Source of the DNA: Aquila chrysaetos chrysaetos
Taxonomy: Eukaryota > Chordata > Aves > Accipitriformes > Accipitridae
NCBI RefSeq assembly: GCF_900496995.4
Contig: NC_044009.1
Span: 40,447,505 to 40,511,504 of the forward strand
DNA length: 64,000 nt
Direction: 5' to 3'
Shown: piece by piece, positions 58,001-64,000 of the stretch
Numbering within the stretch: the stretch's first letter is position 1
Layout of the letters: each line of letters opens with the position of its first letter
Program-made: the position numbers and the translations under genes
Notes under the pieces: model-generated
What the model was told of the DNA's origin: nothing
The model's database searches: none
What the model saw: the letters and a program-made list of their open reading frames with translations, nothing else

Positions 58001-61000
58001 TGGTGCCAAAGCTCTTATCTGCCATGTCTTGAAAATATGAGTCTTAGTTTTCCTGCAAGGCAAACTGCCAAAGAATGCAGAAGTTTTGCTTGTTTACTGT
58101 GCAAAGAAAAACAGAGCAAGACAGTTAGGATGCAATTAGAGATTTTTCAGTTACTATGAAACCACAGCAACTAGTGAAATGCACATGGATTGCTCAGAGA
58201 ACAGCAATTCAGGTCTTGACTACGGGTACCCTCTTTCCAGAAAGACATTAATTCTATAGTCCACCAACATATCTCTCTCAAAATAAGCTTCAAAGAACAG
58301 GGCAGAATATGCTACTACTCTACAGGTATTTTATGTTAGTTTGTTTATAAGTAGTACAGGACATTTTTTCAAATAAATCTATGCATGAAAGGCTGACCAA
58401 ATTTTAGAAGGGCACAAAACCAATGGTCTTAAGAGTTTGATGTAGAGGAAAAAGTCTTTGTAACAACACCACAACAAGCTGTCAGCTTCATTCAAGATAA
58501 GACCGCACAGTCTCAAAAAGATTACTCTACAACGCTCTCCTGACTTCATGCAGATTGCAGCTCTTTGAATGAACCCTTACTTATTACTCTAACAAATTTT
58601 CTTTCTGGACAAAGGTTACATGAAGGCAGCAAGTATAAGCATGTCTCCTTCTAAAAGCTCATGGACCCGAGGTAACAATGCAAGTACTAAACTGAAACAG
58701 GCAGTGAAAGAACATTTCCTTAAGGGACTTGTTGGCCTTGTTTTATCTAGAAGACCTTATGGGGAGCCCTTAGAGAACTAGGCCACATGAAGCTGTACGA
58801 AACAAAGAGGATAGGTAAGCACCATACCACTTTGCATGCACATCTTTCTGGATATGCAAATCCCATCTAATATAAGATCAGCCATCTTTCAGTTCGGAGT
58901 ACTAAAGAAAACCTAGCCACATCACTGCCTTTTATTAAACTTGTTACACCACAACAGAATATATCAGGTTTAATCAGAAGACAGGACAGACTTGCTCCTT
59001 GGACTAATGACCTTGATGATGTTCTGCAAGATGCCGTGGGAACAAACAAGATGATAAAATCTAATCATTAGAATGGGCACCAGATCAACCCTGAATCAAG
59101 GAGGAAGCAGACTAAAAGCAAACCAAAATGAAATATAATCTAGAAAACTAAACCCAGTATCAAATTAAAAAAATAACTCTCCAGGGGTGTAGTTTCTGGG
59201 ACAGGTTTATAAATTATTCAGGACCAAAGCTAAGAGAACTTGCTAGCTTGAGGGACTAGTGACAGCAGTACAGTTCGAACACTGCAACCAGCAGGGTTGG
59301 AAATAATAGTTTAATTCTACCGGCATTTCTGCTAAGAGCTACTGATCTGGGTAACAGCCCATCACCCAACCTTCTCAGCGTTTCCTCCCTTGGAACTATC
59401 CCCAACAGCACTCGAAGCGTTGTTTATAATCCTCACACACCTTTGTGGCAAAATCAAAGTCTCACCCAGCTTTTTCATACAAGTACATGAGGTGTCACAG
59501 TTTCTCCAGACAGTTCATTAAAATAAAGAAAAAAGACAGCATACAAGTGGGAATTATCTTTTAAAAGACTTGTAAATAGACCACATCAAAAAGCATCTCT
59601 GATCTAGAGACTCTAACTACCCATATTAAAAACCTGTAGCACTTCCCACTTAAGGACTGTACCACATCATGTTAAGTGGTAGAATATTTTTATGATGGCA
59701 AGAGAATAACCTTCCCAGGCCTGCTCTCAGTACATTTTCATTCAGTCTGTTAACATGAACCACCAAATATTTTCAGCCAGGTTGAAGGCCTTTTAAAATG
59801 GAAACAATTGTGCAAATCCAAGTAGGTAGGCTATAAACCGTACAACAACCACTTATAAACTTGGTCATAATTTAAATGCATAATATTCACAACAGGAAAA
59901 TAAAAACATCACAGCTATTTGTGAATGTTATCTTCAAAGGAACCAAGAGATAAACAGCTTGTTTCCAAATACTTTCACCATAAACTAAGGGTGAAAAGTC
60001 TATGGCCCGAGAGCCAGTTGACTTTAGTTAACGTGACCTGTGGCCATATGAAGCTTCCACATGACTATTGGGTAATTTTAAGATGTGTTTTAACGTGTGA
60101 CATGCCAAAGGTGTTTGAAGGGTTTATTGTGGCTTTCAACAAGGGAAGAAGGTCTGCCTCTCCTACCATAAGCAAAGTTTCAGAGTTGGTACACCTACTT
60201 CATTGCCCTAAGAAACTTCCCTCTACGTTATAAACTACACCATTTATAGGAGACTCAAGCTTCTGATAGAAGATTTTTTTAAGAGTTACAAATAATATCT
60301 ATAATTATACCTAACACAGCCTTCATAAAGAGTCAAAGTATACCCAACATACCGAGAGCATCGTCTGATCTCATCTTTGAAACACACACACCCTGAATCA
60401 TTTTAGAGTTAAGTGCAGTGAGTGTTTGTTTCACCTACCAAGTTGCTGGGGAAGAAAATACTGAAAGTTCAAACAGACTAATGTAAAAACGGTACCACCC
60501 TTTGAGCGCATTTACAATACCATCATTGTGGGAAATCTCACTGTGCTGCAACAAGCACCTACCATTGGAGGTCTTCATGAGACAAAGGAAGGCTAAGAGA
60601 AGACAGCATGCTTACCTCAGTCCTTTCTACATTACTGCTACAAATTTAACACAAATTACACTGATGACAGCAGAAATTTTTTCCAAAAGTAATTAAAGTC
60701 CCACATTGTGGAGACAAAGCCTTCAGAGCTGTGAAAGATACTATCTGTCTCCATAAGGCAAGTACGTATTACTGACTCCAGACTTTAGGCATCTCTCATG
60801 AATGACTAACACTATAAAACCATCAAGGTCACCTCAGTGTCCGCTGGCTTTTCAGTAAGTTCTGAAGACCTATGAGCCCCTCTTTCCTTTCAGACCAGTT
60901 GGAGCTGGCACAGTGGTTCAGGACCTCTGCCACATCTTCAGTCTGCCGCAGGTAGTGTGGAATGCCCCCGTTCCTGGAACCATAGGAGCGCTCCGAGCAA

Positions 61001-62029
61001 GCACTTGATGCATCGCTGTTAGCATCATCATCGGAGTACATCCCATAGGGTTCATATCTTCTTCTCACTGGCTTTTTCTGGAAAAGGGGAAATTCAGACT
61101 TAGTAAGTTATATATAGTTTTATCAATGCCAAAAGAAAATCATTCTATCCGTAACCACTAAAATGAAGACTAATGCTATCGTTATAGTGACATAACTGTT
61201 TTAAAGACGTCACCAAGCACTGCCTGCTTACCTCTCACAGTAGAGCAAGACAGATCCTATTGATTTCAATGAGACTATCTGAGTGACTAAGGGGAGCAGG
61301 GCCTGCCTTTCCCAGCATGAAAGTGAGAAATTTATGTACAGTGGAATTAACTACTGGTAATGAAATCATATGCTGTTTTATTGTCAATAATGGTCAGTTC
61401 CATTGTTACAGATTCTATGATGATACAACCTCTACTTCAAGAAAAAATATAAAGATAAGGAAGAAAGAGCTGAAGGATTCTGTGCTGGCATGCACAGTCA
61501 CTTTGATGTTGATAATGAAGTGACTCTAGAAATGCACTGGGATATAGGAGATGACAATTTCTGTTAGTTTGGGCTAGGGTTTTTCTAGAGGCTAAGGGAG
61601 CTGAGTACTCAAATCCTACTCATTTCCATAGCATGGCATTAGAGGACCTGATTCCCTTAGGTACATCTCTGACAATTTTGATCCTTAGAAAGGGATATTA
61701 GAATTATTATGGTAGCAAAACAAATTGTATGCTATACTACAAAACAAACTCCTAAATGAACCTTAACAGAACTGATGAGACAACGTATCGGAAACAGATT
61801 GTCTATATTCTAAAGTGTTTGCTATAGAATTCCTTCCAGTGTCCAGTCCTGCAGTTCCTGGACTTGTGAATCTAGCAGAGTTTTGCTTCCACTAGGACTG
61901 CAGGATTGAAGCGTAGAAATTAACTCAAGTGCAGTATCATGGGCGTTAGCAACAGGGTGGGGAAAGTTGGAAAGTAGAAATAAAAAGTCAAGAAAGCACT
62001 AGTACCTTGCTCCTGGAGTCTCCTAAGAG
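10003..62029 (-). CDS. CLASP2: CLASP2, C-terminal 738 residues in 16 exons (5' part outside window)
   Basis: CLASP2 tracks growing microtubule plus ends. It suppresses catastrophe and promotes rescue through TOG domains, and anchors microtubules at cell cortex, Golgi and kinetochore (family knowledge). Here the coding exons are 62029-62006, 61077-60833, 56617-56554, 54958-54795, 53857-53779, 52772-52629, 40243-40100, 38828-38722, 33683-33567, 29861-29711, 28650-28404, 27652-27462, 25779-25651, 14965-14759, 11985-11869 and 10089-10003. They sum to 2217 nt, an exact multiple of three, and every phase matches across introns. In fragment numbering, TOG3 spans about 48-284, the Ser/Pro linker about 289-363, the variable linker about 364-495, and the C-terminal helical-repeat domain about 497-728. 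CLASP1 is the alternative, but GGIPHYLRQTED and DSFPFDQQFN fit CLASP2 as I know the paralogues. The first two TOG domains and the SxIP EB-binding region must lie beyond 64000. Confidence 0.95.
10090..11868 (-). other. CLASP2 last intron (1779 bp)
   Basis: Donor gtacaa, acceptor gtttctttcag. A faint ancient-repeat-like stretch (cccacagaggtcagtggggc) lies near 10388-10410. Confidence 0.9.
11869..11985 (-). CDS. CLASP2: CLASP2 penultimate coding exon (GYDNTESSVRKASVFCLVA...)
   Basis: This is a 39-codon, phase 0-0 exon between acceptor ttgtttcctag and donor gtacaa. It encodes GYDNTESSVRKASVFCLVAI and YSVIGEELKPHLAQLTGSK, the last helical repeat. SSVRKASVFCLVA is the usual HEAT B-helix with a buried Arg. 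No long Met-initiated ORF marks it; it was recovered by splice sites and homology. Confidence 0.96.
11986..14758 (-). other. CLASP2 intron (2773 bp)
   Basis: Donor gtacag, acceptor tttcctag. It is GC-richer at 12550-13600, with overlapping chance ORFs on both strands and no recognised family. Confidence 0.88.
14759..14965 (-). CDS. CLASP2: CLASP2 exon: C-terminal domain (VVRAAEEAASTLAS...IIPGLLQ)
   Basis: This is a 69-codon, phase 0-0 exon between acceptor tactttcattccag and donor gtacag. It encodes VVRAAEEAASTLASSIHPEQ, CIKVLCPIIQTADYPINLAA, IKMQTKVIERISKESLHQLL and PDIIPGLLQ. This is the most conserved block of the C-terminal domain, with the CPIIQTADYPINLAAIKMQ run. It is separated from the preceding exon by a 10.7-kb intron carrying a CR1 fragment. 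Confidence 0.97.
15345..15500 (-). mobile_element. CR1 LINE 3' fragment in intron
   Basis: On the + strand the block starts atcatagaatcacagaatc, then ttggaagggacctcaagg and atcatctggtccaacc, the reverse complement of a CR1 3' end with its terminal ATTCTATGATT-like repeats. The element lies in the same orientation as CLASP2, about 380 bp upstream of the 69-codon exon in gene direction. The 5' boundary near 15500 is approximate. Confidence 0.88.
17268..17303 (+). repeat. Tandem duplication of a 19-bp pyrimidine-CAG unit
   Basis: gttttccctcttccagcaa at 17268-17286 is followed immediately by a second copy matching its first 17 bases. Each copy resembles a 3' splice site on the + strand, opposite to CLASP2, so a splicing role is unlikely. 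Confidence 0.8.
18480..18575. repeat. Probable ancient sauropsid interspersed repeat containing a CRE
   Basis: The segment has the layout of an old repeat common in birds and reptiles: gtttaactttaa, then a cactgacgtcaatggga core, then catgtgctta and cttgaatcagagcc. TGACGTCA at 18521-18528 is a perfect CREB/ATF palindrome created within the usual TGACTTCAATGGGA core. Family name not determined. Confidence 0.45.
20119..20142. repeat. Perfect 10-bp inverted repeat with 4-nt loop
   Basis: tatagtatag and ctatactata flank the loop ttgt. AT-rich, intronic, no U-run or flanking gene; no function is evident. Confidence 0.75.
25651..25779 (-). CDS. CLASP2: CLASP2 exon: C-terminal domain (HSIRALALRVLREIL...HKDSHKE)
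   Basis: This is a 43-codon, phase 0-0 exon between acceptor ttctcttgatacag and consensus donor gtgagt. It encodes HSIRALALRVLREILRNQPA, RFKNYAELTIMKTLEAHKDS and HKE. The ARFKNYAELT segment and paired amphipathic helices are typical of the HEAT/TOG-like CLASP C-terminus. Confidence 0.96.
25780..27461 (-). other. CLASP2 intron (1682 bp)
   Basis: Donor gtgaga, acceptor cttgatacag. Nothing else recognised. Confidence 0.9.
27462..27652 (-). CDS. CLASP2: CLASP2 exon: start of C-terminal helical domain, with NAGNAG acceptor
   Basis: This 191-nt exon (2 nt plus 63 codons) ends at donor gtgaga. It encodes VPIDHSDLVADLLKELSNHN, ERVEERKGALLELLKITRED and EEHFKTILLLLLETLGDKD, the first repeats of the C-terminal domain that binds CLIP-170 and cortical or kinetochore partners in CLASPs (family knowledge). 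The acceptor reads cctagaag, a tandem TAG-AAG. Using the first AG moves the start to 27655 and adds one Glu (RDEVPID rather than RDVPID); both keep the frame. I list the shorter form; which one dominates cannot be told from sequence. Confidence 0.94.
27653..28403 (-). other. CLASP2 intron (751 bp) with weak donor and tandem acceptor
   Basis: Donor gtttgt, acceptor cctagaag. It is the shortest intron in the window and combines the weakest donor with a NAGNAG acceptor. Confidence 0.88.
28404..28650 (-). CDS. CLASP2: CLASP2 exon: variable linker (VSRDGG...FDDDMDQLRD)
   Basis: This 247-nt exon (82 codons plus 1 nt) follows acceptor gatcccccag. The first 50 residues, from VSRDGGLAVPTSDVRG on, are low-complexity and the least conserved part of the window's protein. 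The second half, REYNPYPYADTINTYDKTAL and KEAVFDDDMDQLRD, is conserved. The exon must end at GATG, because the next exon needs one leading G. The donor is therefore gtttgt, a weak match to the consensus. Reading through instead gives a stop after GLYQCIS, so this donor choice is well constrained. Confidence 0.92.
28651..29710 (-). other. CLASP2 intron (1060 bp)
   Basis: Donor gtaagt, acceptor gatcccccag. It contains the CR1 remnant at 29141-29190. Confidence 0.9.
29141..29190 (-). mobile_element. Short CR1 3' end remnant
   Basis: The sequence tcatagactcatagaacatc followed by tcaagttggaagggacc and aaggatcat matches the extreme 3' end of CR1 in reverse orientation. Only about 50 bp is recognisable. 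It lies in the intron between the exons at 29711 and 28650. Confidence 0.75.
29711..29861 (-). CDS. CLASP2: CLASP2 exon: linker (MLDYDTENLNSDEIYSSLRG...)
   Basis: This 151-nt exon follows acceptor gcgtttggtctttag and ends at the strong donor gtaagt. After the base completing Ser it encodes 50 residues: MLDYDTENLNSDEIYSSLRG, VTEAIEKFSFRSQEDLNEPI, KRDGKKDCDI. The DYDTENLNS and YSSLRGVTEAI blocks are well conserved in both vertebrate CLASPs and probably form a short interaction segment in the linker before the C-terminal domain. Confidence 0.95.
29862..33566 (-). other. CLASP2 intron (3705 bp) after the cassette-type exon
   Basis: Donor gtaaca, acceptor ggtctttag. It contains the probable ancient repeat at 30040-30115. 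Confidence 0.88.
30040..30115. repeat. Probable ancient interspersed repeat
   Basis: cctccactgaaatcagtgg, then tattacctcactgtaagcg, then ggggaaatcagg resembles the widespread sauropsid repeat built around ACTGAxxTCAGTGG and ending in a CAGG-type motif. The match is diverged. Confidence 0.35.
33567..33683 (-). CDS. CLASP2: CLASP2 cassette-type exon (RFWGWSADGLSKHPPP...RRSYSP)
   Basis: This 117-nt exon follows acceptor gatcacggcag and ends AG before donor gtaaca. After the base completing Ser it encodes 38 residues, RFWGWSADGLSKHPPPLSQP and then NSIPTAPSHKTFRRSYSP. Its phases are the same at both ends and its length is divisible by three, so skipping keeps the frame and removes 39 residues. 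The corresponding segment occurs in mammalian CLASP2 and is absent from CLASP1 as I know it, which suits an optional exon. Its upstream pyrimidine tract is poor because the intron is purine-rich just before the acceptor, consistent with regulated use (inference). Confidence 0.88.
33684..38721 (-). other. CLASP2 intron (5038 bp) before the cassette-type exon
   Basis: Donor gtaatg, acceptor gatcacggcag. It holds the longest open frame of the window (225 codons, + strand, 35162-35839), which has no family resemblance and is judged to be chance. The end nearest the acceptor is A/G-rich on the + strand (33690-33810), which is C/T-rich in the transcript. Confidence 0.85.
38722..38828 (-). CDS. CLASP2: CLASP2 exon: Ser/Thr-Pro linker
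   Basis: This 107-nt exon (35 codons plus 2 nt) lies between acceptor cttctgtgccag and donor gtaatg. It encodes GSPSNTLGRTPSRHSSSRTS followed by PLTSPTNCSHGGLSP, a disordered Ser/Arg/Pro-rich linker after TOG3. Five Ser/Thr-Pro pairs occur in 35 residues, so proline-directed kinase sites are likely (inference). The trailing AG makes Ser whether joined to the cassette-type exon at 33683 or directly to the exon at 29861, because both start with T. Confidence 0.95.
38829..40099 (-). other. CLASP2 intron (1271 bp)
   Basis: Donor gtgagg, acceptor ctgtgccag. Nothing else recognised. Confidence 0.9.
40100..40243 (-). CDS. CLASP2: CLASP2 exon: end of TOG3 (AAQIVLISLFEL...SSNTSV)
   Basis: This is a 48-codon, phase 0-0 exon between acceptor ttcttttcag and donor gtgagg. 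It encodes AAQIVLISLFELNTPEFTML, then LGALPKTFQDGATKLLHNHL, the closing helices of TOG3. The Ser/Asn-rich KNSSNTSV leads into the linker. It is separated from the preceding exon by a 12.4-kb intron, the largest in the window. Confidence 0.96.
40244..52628 (-). other. CLASP2 intron (12,385 bp)
   Basis: Donor gtaata, acceptor ttcttttcag. This is the largest intron in the window. No exons, RNA genes or clear transposons were recognised on either strand; only short low-complexity runs such as C10 at 41181 and the G-tract stretch at 52560-52587 stand out. Confidence 0.8.
41181..41190 (+). repeat. C10 homopolymer
   Basis: Ten consecutive C bases preceded by TTTT. An indel-prone site within the 12.4-kb intron. 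Confidence 0.9.
52629..52772 (-). CDS. CLASP2: CLASP2 exon: TOG3 (VKVAILKYIESLARQ...SSDVRK)
   Basis: This exon is exactly 48 codons and starts and ends in phase 0, between acceptor cacttctcag and donor gtaata. It encodes VKVAILKYIESLARQMDPTD, then the SSETRLAVSRIITWTTEPKSSDVRK helices of TOG3. The conserved RLAVSRIITWTTEPKS segment is characteristic of CLASP-family TOG domains. A G-tract-rich stretch lies about 40-70 nt downstream of the donor in gene orientation, on the template (+) strand. Confidence 0.96.
52773..53778 (-). other. CLASP2 intron (1006 bp)
   Basis: Donor gtcagt, acceptor cacttctcag. No repeats or other genes recognised. Confidence 0.9.
53779..53857 (-). CDS. CLASP2: CLASP2 exon: TOG3 (DSFPFDQQFNILMRFIVDQTQT)
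   Basis: This 79-nt exon follows acceptor ttttctttggacag and ends at donor gtcagt. After the base completing Arg, it encodes 26 residues, DSFPFDQQFNILMRF and then IVDQTQTPNLK, part of TOG3. DSFPFDQQFN separates CLASP2 from CLASP1, whose equivalent segment differs at several of these positions. The exon ends on a codon boundary and is followed in the mRNA by VKVAILKYIE. Confidence 0.95.
53858..54794 (-). other. CLASP2 intron (937 bp)
   Basis: Donor gtagag, acceptor tttggacag. It contains the T17 run at 54257-54273 and a second T-tract near 54490. Confidence 0.9.
54257..54273 (+). repeat. T17 homopolymer
   Basis: Seventeen consecutive T bases in an intron; an A-tract in CLASP2 pre-mRNA. Confidence 0.85.
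54795..54958 (-). CDS. CLASP2: CLASP2 exon: TOG3 helices (VFSMFLETLVDF...ALDVT)
   Basis: This 164-nt exon (54 codons plus 2 nt) lies between acceptor ctgtttatag and donor gtagag. It encodes VFSMFLETLVDFIIIHKDD, then QDWLFVLLTQLLKKMGADLL, then the QAKVQKALDVT helix of TOG3. Its last 2 nt (AG) make Arg with the first G of the next exon. The open frame is continuous, and its amphipathic helical pattern is typical of HEAT repeats. The exon contains no in-frame Met-initiated ORF long enough to flag it, so it was recovered from splice sites and homology. Confidence 0.95.
54959..56553 (-). other. CLASP2 intron (1595 bp)
   Basis: Donor gtaaga, acceptor gtttatag. An 11-bp direct repeat, acatatgttta, occurs at 55408-55418 and 55434-55444. 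Nothing else is seen. Confidence 0.9.
56554..56617 (-). CDS. CLASP2: CLASP2 exon: TOG3 helix (SRVELKRLCEIF...HSK)
   Basis: This 64-nt exon follows acceptor tgtattttag and ends at donor gtaaga. Its first base completes the split Ser codon, and 21 codons follow: RVELKRLCEIFTRMFADPHSK. This is a HEAT-repeat helix pair inside the third TOG domain, which binds tubulin or acts in catastrophe suppression in CLASP proteins. The exon ends on a codon boundary, and in this genome the next exon begins with GTC, giving HSK-VFSM at the junction. Confidence 0.95.
57357..57361. repeat. Target-site duplication, left copy (GGGTC)
   Basis: This is a perfect 5-bp match to 57954-57958, directly abutting the TG and CA ends of the LTR. 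Confidence 0.88.
57634..57640 (+). promoter_or_regulatory. TATA box of the solo LTR
   Basis: TATATAA occurs in the middle of the LTR, where a U3 promoter would place it. If active it would direct transcription antisense to CLASP2. Activity is unknown. Confidence 0.5.
57759..57803 (+). repeat. Interrupted (ATT)n microsatellite inside the LTR
   Basis: Two TATTATTATT tracts are separated by attgtcattt and followed by ataatcattattag. This expansion sits within the R-like part of the LTR. Confidence 0.8.
57823..57828 (+). terminator. LTR polyadenylation signal ATTAAA
   Basis: ATTAAA lies about 185 bp downstream of the LTR TATA box, in the expected position at the R/U5 boundary. It acts only on + strand transcripts, not on CLASP2. 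Confidence 0.5.
57954..57958. repeat. Target-site duplication, right copy (GGGTC)
   Basis: This is the partner of 57357-57361. Both copies are unmutated. Confidence 0.88.
60833..61077 (-). CDS. CLASP2: CLASP2 exon: acidic/serine linker and start of TOG3
   Basis: This 245-nt exon (81 codons plus 2 nt) follows acceptor ccccttttccag and ends AG before donor gtgacc. It opens with KKPVRRRYEPYGMYSDDD, a basic then acidic/serine linker rich in Asp and Ser. From IPHYLRQTEDVAEVLN onward it enters the first helices of the third TOG domain, including the SSNWSERKEGL segment. The final 2 nt combine with C from the next exon to make Ser. GGIPHYLRQ is the CLASP2-type sequence; CLASP1 has a different stretch here. 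The first in-frame start-like codon is a GTG (Val) and is not a true start. Confidence 0.96.
61078..62005 (-). other. CLASP2 intron (928 bp) after the microexon
   Basis: Donor gtacta, acceptor ttttccag. It contains the probable ancient repeat at 61250-61315 and otherwise nothing recognisable. Confidence 0.85.
61250..61315. repeat. Probable ancient interspersed repeat
   Basis: gatcctattgatttcaatga, gactatctgagtgactaagg and gcagggcctg follow the ATTGAxTTCAATGxGACT / GAGTAAGG / GCAGGxxxGGCC layout of an old sauropsid repeat. Confidence 0.4.
62006..62029 (-). CDS. CLASP2: CLASP2 24-nt microexon (LLGDSRSK)
   Basis: This 24-nt exon encodes LLGDSRSK and sits between acceptor tttcctgcctacag and donor gtacta. 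It begins and ends on a codon boundary, so it can be included or skipped without changing frame. The peptide joins directly to KKPVRRRYEP of the next exon and matches the VADALLLGDSRSKKKP stretch I know from vertebrate CLASP2. It is too short to be found by ORF length and was found by looking for the residues that must precede KKPVRRR. A UGC trinucleotide lies 7-9 nt upstream of the exon inside the pyrimidine tract. UGC in this position is a known feature of SRRM4-dependent neuronal microexons, so regulation of that kind is plausible but inferred. Confidence 0.85.
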
Positions 62030-64000
62030 CTGTAGGCAGGAAAATATTGAAGGGTGGGAAAAAGCATAGAGAATTATGTCAGAAGCTTATGTAGGGTTTG
62101 TTTTTGCAACAAAAACGTATAGCAAATGTGTCTTAGCAAATAAAATAAAAAAACAGTTTACGCAAAATAAAAGTGGGTATAATGACATCTGACACTATCT
62201 CCTAACTGTTGCTCTACTCATATAGCCTACAATTTCCATTAGGGAGCTTGGAAGTGAGATTATCTGTTAATAAGTTTTTTTATGACAGATCTATATACAG
62301 CACCTCTTTGCTTACTTTTCAGAAACGCTGCTCTGGAAGATACCAGAGTTTTTGGTAATGATTTATTTCCCCACATATTATTAGTAGCTTTTTAGATAGT
62401 AGATTTTAGAGTCTTGGAAAGAAATTCTGATGTCAGGAAACCACTATCTACAGTACTGCACATTTAATCAACTTCACTTAACCAAGTTCTCTTTCAACCT
62501 GCAGTTCTTACACCGCACTTTTTTGAAGCTTAGCTTCTTTTAAGACCCCCTGGCTGGCACCCCTGGCTTAAAGGCCTTAGTTAATGCCAAAGTTTCCATC
62601 ACTCTTTGAGCTCTTCTGACAGATCTGAGCACTGATTCCCAGTACAGACACTGTGGGTTTAGGCCAAGTCCAGCTCTTGAACAGAAGCAGTGGATCCAAC
62701 GCGAATTGTACACAGGGAGTAGAGGTCACAGAATGACCCACTGTTTTTTGTTTAAACTGAGTATTTGGCTGAATCCATCTTTGGAGAAGTTCTTTTCATT
62801 CCTACTACAGGGAAAAGAATAATCCTCTGAAAACAAGGCTGCTGGGTAAAAACTGGCATCACATTACTCTCTCAAAAAGAGCCTAAACCAAGTTTGTAAA
62901 TTGCCTGTTGTAAGACAACCAAGAAAAAGAGCAAATTGGGGTGGTGGGAAAAAAGGGGACAACAAGATCACGTTGCATACCCTAAAGTCATACAAATTCA
63001 TATTGATCAACCAAGTCAGCAGCACTGCTTAGTTTCCAGTTAGACTTAAGGATTTCCCTTTTAAGTCTTCAATCCTTTAAGATTTTAACATTCCAGTATA
63101 ATGTTATTTACTTTAAAGGACTGGAATATTTAGAAGGGAACTCTGTAAGTCTAGCTGAAGATTAAGTCACATCAGTGATCAGCAGTGAATTGAAACACTG
63201 ATCCTCTCCTCCCTCAAGAAATGTGTATTCAGCAACTGCTCACATTCAGGGATACAGCCTGATTTCATTTACGCAGGCAAACCATCACCTATAATTATGC
63301 CCTGAACTGCTCTGGTGGCAAATTTGAAGTGCTGAGAACAGCAACTGACTCACAAGCTATTGTATTTGGTAATGAAAAATGCACACTAATGCTTCAGCCC
63401 ACTAAATGTAACAGTGCCATCTATTATATACCGTCCTACCTTTATATTATTCACAAATACTTTTTTTTTAATGGAAAGGTAGATTTTATAAAGAGTGATG
63501 TTTCTCTAGGAGTACTCTAATAATCATCTAGAAATGGAGGTGACATGAGCTGGGTGATAATCAAATATAAAAAGGAAAATGTTAGACATCCCTAAGGAAA
63601 GTGAACTAGGAAATGGAAAAAGGACATCTGCCACAAACTGAGGACACTGTTCATTCTCTGTAAAGAGAGATCCGAGAGATCCGAGATATCTATCTCAAGA
63701 TACATCAGAAAATCCTCCTCAGCTCAGGTCTAGAGCTGGAGAAGACCCAAGGTACACTGTTACCCAGCTAATGCTGTACAATAACTTCTCCTGCCTCTAC
63801 ACATCCTCTCCCCCAAACACTCCAGGTAAATCTTAATCCAGGCTTATCTCAACACTTGTCTTCTGAAGAGCAGAAAACACTTTCTGGTTTCTAGCCGAGA
63901 GATATTATAGTACAGTAAGATCATACAGGAAAACACAATTTCAAAAAATGACAATAAATTTACTTGGAAATGCACTGAATGTTTGAAAGTACTAGCAGCA
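62030..64000 (-). other. CLASP2 intron upstream of the microexon (partial)
   Basis: No exon was recognised. The residues expected just upstream (NTGSDVE...VADAL-type) are not encoded here, so the preceding exon lies beyond 64000. A short tandem repeat of gagatccga occurs near 63668-63690. Confidence 0.7.

Larger units (their letters stand above)
56618..60832 (-). other. CLASP2 intron (4215 bp) with solo LTR
   Basis: Donor gtgacc, acceptor gtattttag. The solo LTR occupies 57362-57953; nothing else is recognisable. Confidence 0.9.

Noticed and set aside
61066..61068. GTG at the start of the exon at 61077 as a translation start
   Set aside because: It is an internal Val codon in KKPVRRR; the reading frame continues upstream into the microexon.
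1..64000. CRISPR arrays, tRNA or rRNA genes, bacterial operons
   Set aside because: No regularly spaced direct repeats, cloverleaf sequences, rRNA signatures or ribosome-binding sites were seen; the DNA is vertebrate.

Overview
The window is vertebrate nuclear DNA, almost certainly from a bird. It holds short coding exons with GT-AG introns, three CR1 LINE 3' ends, a solo retroviral LTR of a kind common in avian genomes, low gene density and no bacterial-style operons. The order or species of bird cannot be read from the sequence.

The only gene I can support is the 3' part of CLASP2 (cytoplasmic linker-associated protein 2, a microtubule plus-end stabiliser) on the minus strand. Sixteen coding exons lie between 62029 and 10003. 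Joined by GT-AG junctions whose phases all agree, they give 2217 nt, or 738 residues plus stop. They cover an 8-residue microexon, an acidic/serine linker, the whole third TOG domain, a Ser/Pro-rich linker with a cassette-type exon, a variable linker, the C-terminal helical-repeat (CLIP-interacting) domain, and the serine-rich tail with a TAA stop. The N-terminal half of the protein lies beyond 64000. CLASP2 is chosen over CLASP1 from paralogue-specific residues in the TOG3 exons.

Layout along the + strand: 1-5860 is intergenic DNA downstream of CLASP2, with a CR1 3' end at about 1120-1360 and CpG-rich patches at about 1430-1515 and 1985-2260. About 5860-10002 is the inferred 3' UTR, ending at the only AATAAA on the gene strand after the stop codon. 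Exons and introns run from 10003 to 62029, with large introns at 14966-25650 and 40244-52628. A solo LTR flanked by a perfect 5-bp duplication sits at 57362-57953 in an intron, antisense to the gene. From 62030 to the end I see only more intron.

I found no undescribed system. The points most worth a second look are the 24-nt microexon, a NAGNAG tandem acceptor that would add or drop one Glu, a frame-neutral 117-nt cassette-type exon, and homopolymer A and U tracts in the long 3' UTR.
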